Both the position numbers and the translations under genes were made by a program. From positions 9,023-73,022 of the forward strand of contig JBALWA010000018.1 of NCBI GenBank assembly GCA_036960305.1: a stretch of DNA of 64,000 nucleotides. The letters run 5' to 3'. The stretch is from JBALVT01 sp036960305. GTDB lineage: Bacteria; Pseudomonadota; Gammaproteobacteria; Pseudomonadales; Halieaceae. Positions 26,366 to 33,521 of the stretch are shown here, one piece after another; the stretch's first letter is position 1; each line of letters begins with the position of its first letter. The notes under the pieces were generated by a model. That model did not search any database and was not told the DNA's origin. It was given only the letters and a program-made list of their open reading frames with translations.

Positions 26366-26905
26366 CTAAAATTCCAATTGTTCGATGGTTTGATTGTGGT
26401 TGGTGTAGATGCAGATATCGCCGGCAATACCCAGTCCTTTCTCGACAATACTGCGGGCGTCAAGGTCGGTATTGTCGAGGAGTGCACGGGCGGCAGATTG
26501 GGCGAATGGGCCACCCGAGCCAATGGCGATCAGATTGTCCTCAGGCTCAATGACGTCGCCATTACCCGTGATAACCAGTGAGGTTTTCTTGTCGGCAACG
26601 GCCAGTAAGGCCTCCAGTTGGCGAAGCGAGCGCTCGGTGCGCCAGGCCTTTGCCAGTTCTACAGCTGCGCGTACCAGGTGCCCCTGGTGTTTTTCCAGCT
26701 GGGCCTCAAAAAGCTCGAATAAGGTGAAGGCATCGGCGGTTCCGCCGGCAAACCCAGCGATGACCTGATCTTTGTGCAGGCGCCGAACTTTACGGGCGTT
26801 GCCCTTCATTATCGTGTTGCCCATGGATACCTGACCGTCGCCGCCGATAACAACGCTGTTGCCCCGGCGTACCGAGAGTATGGTTGTGCCTCTATATTGT
26901 TCCAA
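26366..26905 (-). CDS. hslV: ATP-dependent protease peptidase subunit HslV, TTG start and short propeptide
   Basis: HslV is the proteasome-like threonine protease chamber working with HslU. The protein has 179 residues. The catalytic N-terminal threonine is normally residue 2 (M-TTI in E. coli). Here TTI begins at residue 7 after MEQYRG, so six residues must be removed to expose the nucleophile. No ATG or GTG sits directly before the threonine codon. TTG 26905 has AGGAG seven bases upstream, which supports this start. Family motifs include VVIGGDGQVSMGNTIMKGNARKVRRL and GFAGGTADAFTL. It is followed by hslU. Confidence 0.95.
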   Translation of the reverse strand: MEQYRGTTILSVRRGNSVVIGGDGQVSMGNTIMKGNARKVRRLHKDQVIAGFAGGTADAFTLFELFEAQLEKHQGHLVRAAVELAKAWRTERSLRQLEALLAVADKKTSLVITGNGDVIEPEDNLIAIGSGGPFAQSAARALLDNTDLDARSIVEKGLGIAGDICIYTNHNQTIEQLEF

Positions 26906-26983
26906 TGTTGATCTCCTGCGGTCTGTCTTGCAGATATGGGGGGGTGGCCGCTCGAATTCAAGTGGCCAGCGGTCGGTAAGGCG

Positions 26984-27559
26984 TCAGGGTTTACTGCGTT
27001 TGAGCAATAAAGTGTCGATGTTCTGGGCCGCCGTCAGGCTGCGCGCTTTGGCCAGCTCGGAGCGGGATGCAAAGGGGCCAATATTGACCCGGTACCAGCG
27101 GCCATTGTCGCCTCGGGCCTCCTCAATTTTCGTCTCAAGTCCCAGCAGTAGAAGCTCAGCTCGCCTACGGTCGGCATCGCGTAGCTGTTTGAACGAGCCT
27201 GCCTGTAGCAGATAGAGCTCGGTAGAGCTGGCAGGGCTGGAGCGCGATTTCACCACCTTCTCCGGGTCCACCTCTACGTCGATGGTTTGCTCGGGAAGCA
27301 GGGTATAGAAATCGAATCGCGGTTTTGGAGGCTCTTCAGGGGGGGGTTCTGCACCAATATTGGCTACGGGGGTCTCGGCTCCGGGGTCGGCAGGTAATGT
27401 GACAAGAAAGGCCAACAGGCAGCTGATAACGCCCGAAAAAAAGCCAGCCAGATACCAGCGCCAGACACGAACGGGCTGTTTAGCGGGCTTATGCTTGCCT
27501 GCGGTGGTTTTGCGGCTGGCCCTGCTGCTTTTGCGTTTTTTGGCGAAGTCCTGTGCCAT
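26984..27559 (-). CDS. SPOR-domain inner-membrane protein (FtsN-like)
   Basis: A 191-residue protein with a basic cytoplasmic N-terminus (KKRKSSRASRK), one membrane helix at about residues 34-55, a proline-rich periplasmic linker, and a C-terminal SPOR domain (~112-188). The SPOR domain has LYLLQAGSFKQLRDADRRRAELLLLG and WYRVNIGPFASRSELAKA. SPOR domains bind denuded septal peptidoglycan, so a division role like FtsN is likely. The same locus in Pseudomonas (between argS and hslV) also carries a SPOR protein. ATG 27559 follows the argS stop by four bases, with AAGG just upstream. It is much shorter than E. coli FtsN, so the gene name is not transferred. Confidence 0.88.
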   Translation of the reverse strand: MAQDFAKKRKSSRASRKTTAGKHKPAKQPVRVWRWYLAGFFSGVISCLLAFLVTLPADPGAETPVANIGAEPPPEEPPKPRFDFYTLLPEQTIDVEVDPEKVVKSRSSPASSTELYLLQAGSFKQLRDADRRRAELLLLGLETKIEEARGDNGRWYRVNIGPFASRSELAKARSLTAAQNIDTLLLKRSKP

Positions 27560-27563
27560 AGCC

Positions 27564-29249
27564 TTACATGGTCTCCGGGGCAGAGAGGCCAAGCAAGCCA
27601 AGACCATTGGCAAGTACTTGGCGTACTGACTGGCTCAAGGCCAATCGGGCATCGCGCAAGGCGGCATCGTCGACCAGTGCTTTGTGCGCGTTGTAATAGG
27701 TGTGGAACTCCCCGGCTAATTCGCGCAGATAGGTAGCAACACTGTGTGGTTCAGAATTGGCAGCTGCATTGGCCACCATTTCCGGGTAGCGGGCCAGGCG
27801 GCGCAGTAGTGCTGTTTCGTGGTCTTGTGTGAGGCGGTCGAGGTGCCCAAGGGCCGACTCACGATCCCAGCTCCAGCCGTTTTCGTCCAGCTTGCGCATC
27901 ATGCTGCAGACTCTGGCGTGGGCATATTGAATATAGTAGACGGGGTTGTCGTTGCTTTGGGACATGGCCAGGTCAATATCGAAAGTGATCTGCGAGTTGG
28001 GTGCCCGGGCAGCCAGGAAATAGCGGGTAGCGTCCCGGCCCACTTCATCAATCAAGTCTCGTAAAGTGAGGTAACTTCCTGCCCTTTTGGATAATTTTAC
28101 CTCTTCACCGTCGCGCATCACCGTCACCATCTGGTGCAGCACATAATCTGGCCAACCCTCGGGGATATCGACTTCGAGTGCCTGTAAACCGGCGCGTACC
28201 CGCGTCACGGTGCTGTGGTGATCGGCACCCTGCTCATTGATGACTCGCTGGAAACCTCGCTGCCACTTGTTCAGGTGATAAGCGACATCCGGAACAAAGT
28301 AGGTATAGCCGCCCTCACTTTTGCGCATAACCCGGTCTTTGTCATCGCCAAAGCTGGTGGTGCGAAGCCACAGAGCGCCTTCTTGCTCGTAGGTATGGTT
28401 GTTATCGATGAGTCGGTTGACGGTGGATTCGACCTGGCCCGAGTTATAAAGTGAGGATTCCAGGAAGTAGTTATTGAAGTCCACGGCAAAGGCCTGAAGG
28501 TCCAGGTCCTGTTCCCGGCGAAGATAGGCTACTGCAAATTCACGAATCGCATCCAGATCGTCTGATTCGCCTGAGCCTCGGATGTCTTGTTCGCCGCTTG
28601 AAATGGAATCGCCACGTAAATAAGCCTGTGCAACATCAATAATATACTGGCCCTGGTAGCCATCTGCAGGCCAGCTGCTGTCATCTGGTCCCAGATCCTT
28701 GCATCTGGCCTGGACTGAGAGCGCCAGGTTGTTGATCTGCTGGCCGGCGTCGTTGTAGTAAAATTCGCTGGATACCTCCCAGCCGGTCGCTCGAAGCAGG
28801 CGACAGAGGCAGTCACCCACGGCCGCGCCTCTACCATGCCCGACATGCAGTGGTCCGGTAGGGTTGGCCGATACAAACTCGACCTGCACTTTGCGTCCCT
28901 CGCCTGCGCTGGAGGTGCCAAAGCGGTCTCCCTGCTCCAGAATCTGTTGGATGATCGCCTGACTACTGTCGCTGCTGAGGAAGAAATTGATAAAGCCGGG
29001 GCCGGCAATCTCTGTGCGCTCCAATACCGGTGACGCTGGCAGCGCCTTGCATATCATCGCCGCGATGTCGCGGGGATTCCTGCCGGCAGGTTTGGCCAGG
29101 GTCAGGGCGATATTACTGGCGAGGTCACCGTGACTCTGGTCGCGAGTTCGGTCAATCTGAATGCGCGGCTCTATACCTGCGGGCAGGTCGCCCTGGGCTG
29201 TCAGTGCATCCAGCGCTTGTTGAATAAGCTGGGAGATAGTTTGTTTCAT
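27564..29249 (-). CDS. argS: Arginyl-tRNA synthetase
   Basis: A class I synthetase charging tRNA-Arg. The protein is 561 residues. It has an N-terminal Add1-type domain (~1-110), HIGH-type motif HVGHGRGAAVGD (~residue 120), KMSKS-like LSKRAG (~residue 350), and the C-terminal DALR anticodon-binding domain beginning near YIQYAHARVCSMMRK. It is the upstream neighbour of the SPOR gene (four-base gap) and sits 100 bases downstream of priA on the same strand. Confidence 0.97.
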   Translation of the reverse strand: MKQTISQLIQQALDALTAQGDLPAGIEPRIQIDRTRDQSHGDLASNIALTLAKPAGRNPRDIAAMICKALPASPVLERTEIAGPGFINFFLSSDSSQAIIQQILEQGDRFGTSSAGEGRKVQVEFVSANPTGPLHVGHGRGAAVGDCLCRLLRATGWEVSSEFYYNDAGQQINNLALSVQARCKDLGPDDSSWPADGYQGQYIIDVAQAYLRGDSISSGEQDIRGSGESDDLDAIREFAVAYLRREQDLDLQAFAVDFNNYFLESSLYNSGQVESTVNRLIDNNHTYEQEGALWLRTTSFGDDKDRVMRKSEGGYTYFVPDVAYHLNKWQRGFQRVINEQGADHHSTVTRVRAGLQALEVDIPEGWPDYVLHQMVTVMRDGEEVKLSKRAGSYLTLRDLIDEVGRDATRYFLAARAPNSQITFDIDLAMSQSNDNPVYYIQYAHARVCSMMRKLDENGWSWDRESALGHLDRLTQDHETALLRRLARYPEMVANAAANSEPHSVATYLRELAGEFHTYYNAHKALVDDAALRDARLALSQSVRQVLANGLGLLGLSAPETM

Positions 29250-29349
29250 TTAGGGGGATGTACCTGGTTTGCGTCAGTCTACCGTCGATCCGGTCGGATT
29301 GCGGTCGCCCATTATCCTTATAAGCTCCTTGAATAGCTAGTGTGCCTCG

Positions 29350-31539
29350 TCACTCGAGCGGGTCGATGTCTATGGTCCAGTTGAGCCTTCTTGCGGGCAA
29401 TTTTTCTGCGGCCGAGACCAGAGTTGAAGCGCTAGCCTGCGCCGCTTGTCGGTTGGCGGCAATCAACAGCAACTGGTTGCGAAATTTTCCCGCCCGCCGT
29501 TGCATTGGGGACGGTAATGGGCCGATCAAGGTGGCTTCCGGAGGGAGTGCATTCCGAGTCTGGTTTCGTATCTCATGGAGAAATTGCTCGCCGTTTTGCT
29601 GATCAGCTGCGTCGGTGCGAAGAATCAACATTGAGCTGGCCGGCGGCAGTTGTAGCTCCAGGCGTTGTGCCAGGATCGCTCGTGCATGGACCGAATACGG
29701 CTGCGTCAAGACAGCCTGCAGGGTTGGGTGATCCGGATAGTGGGTTTGCAGCAGAACCTGTCCTGGGTCGCCCTCACGGCCTGCCCTGCCTGCCACCTGG
29801 GTTAACAATTGCGCCATGCGTTCTTCACCCCGAAAATCCGCACTGAACAAGGCAGCATCGGCATCGATGACCGCCACCAGTGCCACAGCGGGGAAATGAT
29901 GGCCCTTGGTCAGCATCTGGGTTCCCAGCAATATACAGGGCTTTGACTTGTTGAGTTCAGCGACCAGCGCCTGCATGCTGCCTTTGCCACGCATGGAGTC
30001 ACTGTCGACCCGATAGAGTGGCTTGTCGGGGTATTGCAAGCGCAAAAAGTCCTCTGCTTGTTCGGTGCCAACTCCGGCAGTCATTACCCCGGGGCCATGG
30101 CAATCAGGGCACCGGGTGGGCAGGGCGACACTTGCACAGCAGTGATGGCAGCGGAGTATTCCCCGACGACGATGGACCGTGAGCCGGGCATCACAATTAC
30201 GACACTGGGCCAGCCAGCCACAATCGTGACAAAGCAGGGTGGGGGCATAGCCTCTGCGATTCAGGAACAGCAGTACCTGCTTGCCCTGTTGCAGGGTGTC
30301 GGCAATGGCGGCTAGCAGCATCGAGGAAAATCCGGCGGTCAGGGGCTGCCTGCGGATATCCAGGGCTGCCATCGTGGGCAGCTGGGCGCCGCCTGCACGC
30401 TGTTGCAGTTGTAAGTGCCGGTAACGGCCTGTATTGACATTATGAATGCTCTCAAGCGAGGGCGTCGCGCTACCTAATACCACAGGGCAGCCCTCCAGAT
30501 GAGCGCGCTTGACAGCAATATCCCTTGCAGAATAGCGAAATCCGTCCTGTTGCTTGTAGGAGTTGTCATGTTCTTCGTCGACAATGATCAGGCCGAGCCG
30601 GTTCAGCGGTGCAAAAATCGATGAGCGGGTGCCAATGACAATGTGCGCGCTGCCCTCCCGGGCGGCTTCCCAGGCCCGATAGCGTTCCCCCTCAGCAAGC
30701 CCCGAATGCAGGCTTACAATATTTGCCTGAAACCGCGCCTGAAAGCGGTCCAGCGTCTGCGGTGTGAGGCCGATTTCCGGTACCAGCACCAGAACCTGCT
30801 TGCCTTCCTCCAGGCAACGGGCTATCAGGCGTAGATATACTTCAGTTTTGCCACTGCCGGTAACGCCCTCCAGCAGATGGCAGTGGAAACCCCCGAGCGT
30901 CGCTTGAATCGCTGCAACCGCTGCAGATTGTTCGTCATTGAGATTCAGGCCTGGATTGCTCTGACCTTTGGCGGTGTGGGTTTTAAGGGTGCAGCGTTCT
31001 ATAAGGTTCTTTTCCAATAATGTTCTCAATACGGCAGCTGAGATACCCTCTTTGCTGAGGGTCGTGGCCGCAATGGATTGTTCACGCTGCAGCAGGGACA
31101 GTGCCCGGGCTTGTTTTGGTGAGCGATTCAGTGCGCCTTCGGGGAGACCCTTGCCGCGGCCGTTCAGGCGCCATCCGGCTGTCCCCAGGGGCTTGTGCGC
31201 CTTGCCCTGCCGTAAATGAGCAGGAAAGGCTGCAGCTATGACCTCCCCGAGGGGGTGGTGGTAGTAAGTTGCCGCCCACTGGCACAGTTGCAGCATCAGA
31301 GGGCTGATAAAAGAGACGCTATCCAGGACTTCAATGGCAGGTTTTAGCTTATTGGCCTGAATATCGGTTTCAGCCAGTACTGCCAGCAGGTAACCCACCA
31401 TTTCACGTCGACCAAAGGGCACGCGCACCCGGCATCCTGGCTGCAGGCTTGCCAGTTCCGTGGAGGACAGCGCTGCCGGGGGCAGGTAATCGAAAGAAAT
31501 ACGCAGCGGTGAGGGTATCGCCAGGCGAAGAATAGACAT
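29350..31539 (-). CDS. priA: Primosomal replication restart helicase PriA
   Basis: PriA recognises stalled forks and reloads the replisome; it is a 3'-5' superfamily 2 helicase. The protein has 729 residues (E. coli 732). The DNA-binding domain is at 1-105, a winged helix follows, then Walker A GVTGSGKTEV (~residue 234), DEEHDNSYKQ motif II, and the zinc-binding insert with eight cysteines between LLCHDCGW and CPDCHGPG. The chosen start ATG 31539 gives the family N-terminus (SILRLAIPSPLRISFDYLPP); the longer open frame runs into the divergent rpmE leader. It is divergent from rpmE. Confidence 0.97.
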   Translation of the reverse strand: MSILRLAIPSPLRISFDYLPPAALSSTELASLQPGCRVRVPFGRREMVGYLLAVLAETDIQANKLKPAIEVLDSVSFISPLMLQLCQWAATYYHHPLGEVIAAAFPAHLRQGKAHKPLGTAGWRLNGRGKGLPEGALNRSPKQARALSLLQREQSIAATTLSKEGISAAVLRTLLEKNLIERCTLKTHTAKGQSNPGLNLNDEQSAAVAAIQATLGGFHCHLLEGVTGSGKTEVYLRLIARCLEEGKQVLVLVPEIGLTPQTLDRFQARFQANIVSLHSGLAEGERYRAWEAAREGSAHIVIGTRSSIFAPLNRLGLIIVDEEHDNSYKQQDGFRYSARDIAVKRAHLEGCPVVLGSATPSLESIHNVNTGRYRHLQLQQRAGGAQLPTMAALDIRRQPLTAGFSSMLLAAIADTLQQGKQVLLFLNRRGYAPTLLCHDCGWLAQCRNCDARLTVHRRRGILRCHHCCASVALPTRCPDCHGPGVMTAGVGTEQAEDFLRLQYPDKPLYRVDSDSMRGKGSMQALVAELNKSKPCILLGTQMLTKGHHFPAVALVAVIDADAALFSADFRGEERMAQLLTQVAGRAGREGDPGQVLLQTHYPDHPTLQAVLTQPYSVHARAILAQRLELQLPPASSMLILRTDAADQQNGEQFLHEIRNQTRNALPPEATLIGPLPSPMQRRAGKFRNQLLLIAANRQAAQASASTLVSAAEKLPARRLNWTIDIDPLE

Positions 31540-31602
31540 TGCGCCCCTTAGTGAGCTGCTTGTGATTGAAAGCGGCACAGTGTAACAAATACCGCGGGGG
31601 TA

Positions 31603-31630
31603 TTGCTTATCGCGTCGTGTCTGGTAAGAT
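31603..31630 (+). promoter_or_regulatory. Possible sigma-70 promoter for rpmE
   Basis: TTGCTT (31603-31608) and TAAGAT (31625-31630) are separated by 16 bases and lie about 100 bases before the rpmE start codon, in the priA-rpmE divergent gap. This is a by-eye consensus match only. Confidence 0.4.
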
Positions 31631-31727
31631 GCCCGCCTATTTTTTGACCGGCCGATGGCCATCTCCCATATCCAGATGCGGTGCTCGACAGGGGTCGAGT
31701 GGCGGCATCACACTAAGGAGTTCGACA

Positions 31728-31955
31728 ATGAAAGCAGAAATTCATCCCAAATATGAGGACGTTACAGCGACTTGTAGCTGTGGCAACCAGATTAAAACCC
31801 GCTCTACACTCTGCGAAGACCTGCACGTAGATGTGTGCTCAGAGTGCCACCCATTCTTCACCGGCAAGCAGAAAATGCTTGATACCGGCGGTCGTGTTGA
31901 TCGTTTCAACAAGCGTTTTGGTAATCGCGGTAGCAAGGCGAAAACTGAAGCGTAA
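31728..31955 (+). CDS. rpmE: 50S ribosomal protein L31, zinc-binding type
   Basis: L31 bridges the large and small ribosomal subunits. The protein has 75 residues. Four cysteines at 16, 18, 37 and 40 (CSC ... CSEC) mark the zinc-containing form, as opposed to the cysteine-free YkgM type induced under zinc starvation. ATG 31728 is preceded by AAGGAG at a seven-base spacing; the longer frame upstream is not supported. A strong terminator follows. It is divergent from priA, as in Pseudomonas. Confidence 0.97.
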   Translation: MKAEIHPKYEDVTATCSCGNQIKTRSTLCEDLHVDVCSECHPFFTGKQKMLDTGGRVDRFNKRFGNRGSKAKTEA

Positions 31956-31981
31956 GTATCGGTCAGATAGTAGAATAGAGA

Positions 31982-32015
31982 AGCGTCCTACCCCTAGTGG
32001 TACGGCGCTTTTTTT
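31982..32015 (+). terminator. Rho-independent terminator after rpmE
   Basis: An 11-base stem with one mismatch and one G-U pair (AGCGTCCTACC with GGTACGGCGCT, loop CCTAGT) is followed by a run of seven T. It starts 27 bases after the rpmE stop codon. Confidence 0.88.
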
Positions 32016-32017
32016 AT

Positions 32018-32127
32018 GTACAGGATGTACGGTAGATCACGAGAGCCATGGATGGCGGTAGTGATCAATGTCCATGGATGGACGGTACGTCGCGGTAGCC
32101 ATGGATGGCGTGAGCGACGCGCCATGG
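32018..32127. repeat. Four-unit ~27-bp tandem palindrome array with CCATGGATGG core
   Basis: Four copies of a GGATG core start at 32023, 32050, 32076 and 32103, spacing 27, 26 and 27 bases; a partial CCATGG follows at 32122. Each unit is a palindrome. Unit 1 is GATCAC-gaga-GCCATGGATGGC-ggta-GTGATC and unit 3 is CGTCGC-ggta-GCCATGGATGGC-gtga-GCGACG. Both have a 5-bp inner stem, a 4/4 internal loop and a 6-bp outer stem, with different outer-stem sequences that still pair. Unit 2 is GTCCAT-GG-ATGGAC. Unit 0 is the degenerate GTACA-GGA-TGTAC. GGTA follows three of the four cores. The array occupies the space between the rpmE terminator and maeB. It may belong to a dispersed intergenic palindrome family or act as a regulatory element; the sequence does not decide. 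Confidence 0.85.
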
Positions 32128-32273
32128 TCCGCTCCGCCCGAAATTTGTGGTAAGCGGCGCCGCCATTACAAATAATTGACAGGGCTGACGATATTTTCGG
32201 CTTGTCCCACCTACGGCTTTTCTATATGCTCTGATGCCTGTTTTTACCCGCCTAAAAAAGTGAAGTAAACACC
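32128..32273 (+). other. maeB leader region
   Basis: The 318-base gap between rpmE and maeB holds the terminator, the palindrome array and this remaining stretch. Here TTGACA (32176-32181) is a good -35 box but has no clear -10 partner at 16-18 bases. TTGTCC (32202-32207) with TATGCT (32225-32230) at 17 bases is a weak alternative. I see no small gene or riboswitch. Confidence 0.35.
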
Positions 32274-33521
32274 ATGTCCAAGGATTTGAAGGAAGCAGCA
32301 TTGCTGTATCACGCTGAGCCAACGCCCGGCAAGATTCAGGTGGAGATCACAACGTCGGCGGAAACCCAATACGACCTTTCTTTGGCCTATAGCCCCGGCG
32401 TGGCAGAGCCCTGCCTGGAAATTGCCAAGGACCCCGCCAATGCCTACCTGTATACGGGTAAAGGCAATCTGGTAGGGGTTATCAGCAACGGCACTGCTGT
32501 GCTCGGGCTTGGCAATCTGGGCGCCCTGGCCAGCAAGCCGGTCATGGAAGGCAAGGCACTGCTCTTTAAGCGATTTGCGGGTATCAATGCGGTCGATATT
32601 GAAGTTAGTACCGAGGATCCCGATATCTTCATCCAGACTGTGGCCTCGATTGCCGATAGTTTTGGTGGGATTAACCTGGAGGATATCAAGGCGCCAGAGT
32701 GTTTCGAAATCGAAGCCAAACTGATCGAGCAATGCAATATCCCGATTTTTCACGATGACCAGCACGGCACGGCCATAGTAACGGCCGCAGGCTTGATCAG
32801 CGCGCTGGAAATTCAGGGGAAAGCCTTGGAGAGCGCGGTGATCACTTGCCTCGGTGGAGGGTCAGCAGCGATCGCTTGTATGCGACTATTGGTGAGTCTG
32901 GGCGCGCGCAGGGAAAATATCTACATGCTGGACAGGCGCGGTGTGATCTATACCGGGCGGGACGGTGTAAATGAGTATAAAGCCGAGTTCGAGAACGCAA
33001 CTGACAAGCGCAGCCTGACCGATGCGATAAAGGGCGCTGATGTGTTCATCGGATTGTCGGGTGCCAACTTATTGACTGCGGAAATGTTGTCATCGATGGC
33101 TGACAAGCCAGTGGTTTTTGCCTGCTCTAATCCGGATCCCGAAATAAGCCCGGAATTGGCCAGGGCGACTCGCAGCGACCTGATTATGGCAACGGGACGA
33201 TCCGATTACCCTAACCAGGTGAATAACGTGCTGGGGTTTCCGTTTATTTTTAGAGGAGCGCTGGACGTCAGGGCAACCCGGATTAATGAGGAAATGAAGG
33301 TTGCTGCAGTTCACGCGCTTTGTGATCTCGCCAAGGAAGAAGTGACGCAGGAGGTTTTGGATGCCTGTGAGCTGGAGTCACTCTCTTACGGCTCAGAGTA
33401 CATAATCCCCAAGCCCATGGATAGCCGATTGCTTCCCCGGGTATCGTCAGCCGTTGCTAGAGCGGCTGTTGACAGCGGTGTGGCACTGCTGCCCTATCCC
33501 GAAGATTACTCTCCGAGCTAG
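32274..33521 (+). CDS. maeB: NADP-dependent-type malic enzyme, short form
   Basis: Oxidatively decarboxylates malate to pyruvate with reduction of NAD(P). The protein has 415 residues, comprising the malic enzyme catalytic and NAD(P)-binding domains only. The phosphotransacetylase-like extension of E. coli MaeB (about 760 residues) is absent, as in the Pseudomonas homologue. Motifs: SLAYSPGVAEPCLEI (~residue 40), LGLGNLGALASKPVMEGKA, FHDDQHGTAIVTAAGL, CLGGGSAAIA (Rossmann) and VFACSNPDPE. Cofactor preference cannot be read with certainty. The final TAG shares its CTAG with the stop codon of the convergent ponA. Confidence 0.92.
   Translation: MSKDLKEAALLYHAEPTPGKIQVEITTSAETQYDLSLAYSPGVAEPCLEIAKDPANAYLYTGKGNLVGVISNGTAVLGLGNLGALASKPVMEGKALLFKRFAGINAVDIEVSTEDPDIFIQTVASIADSFGGINLEDIKAPECFEIEAKLIEQCNIPIFHDDQHGTAIVTAAGLISALEIQGKALESAVITCLGGGSAAIACMRLLVSLGARRENIYMLDRRGVIYTGRDGVNEYKAEFENATDKRSLTDAIKGADVFIGLSGANLLTAEMLSSMADKPVVFACSNPDPEISPELARATRSDLIMATGRSDYPNQVNNVLGFPFIFRGALDVRATRINEEMKVAAVHALCDLAKEEVTQEVLDACELESLSYGSEYIIPKPMDSRLLPRVSSAVARAAVDSGVALLPYPEDYSPS

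Noticed and set aside
32018..32127. The 27-base repeats read as a small CRISPR array
   Set aside because: Unit length equals the period, so there are no unique spacers. The units are imperfect palindromes and no cas genes are nearby.
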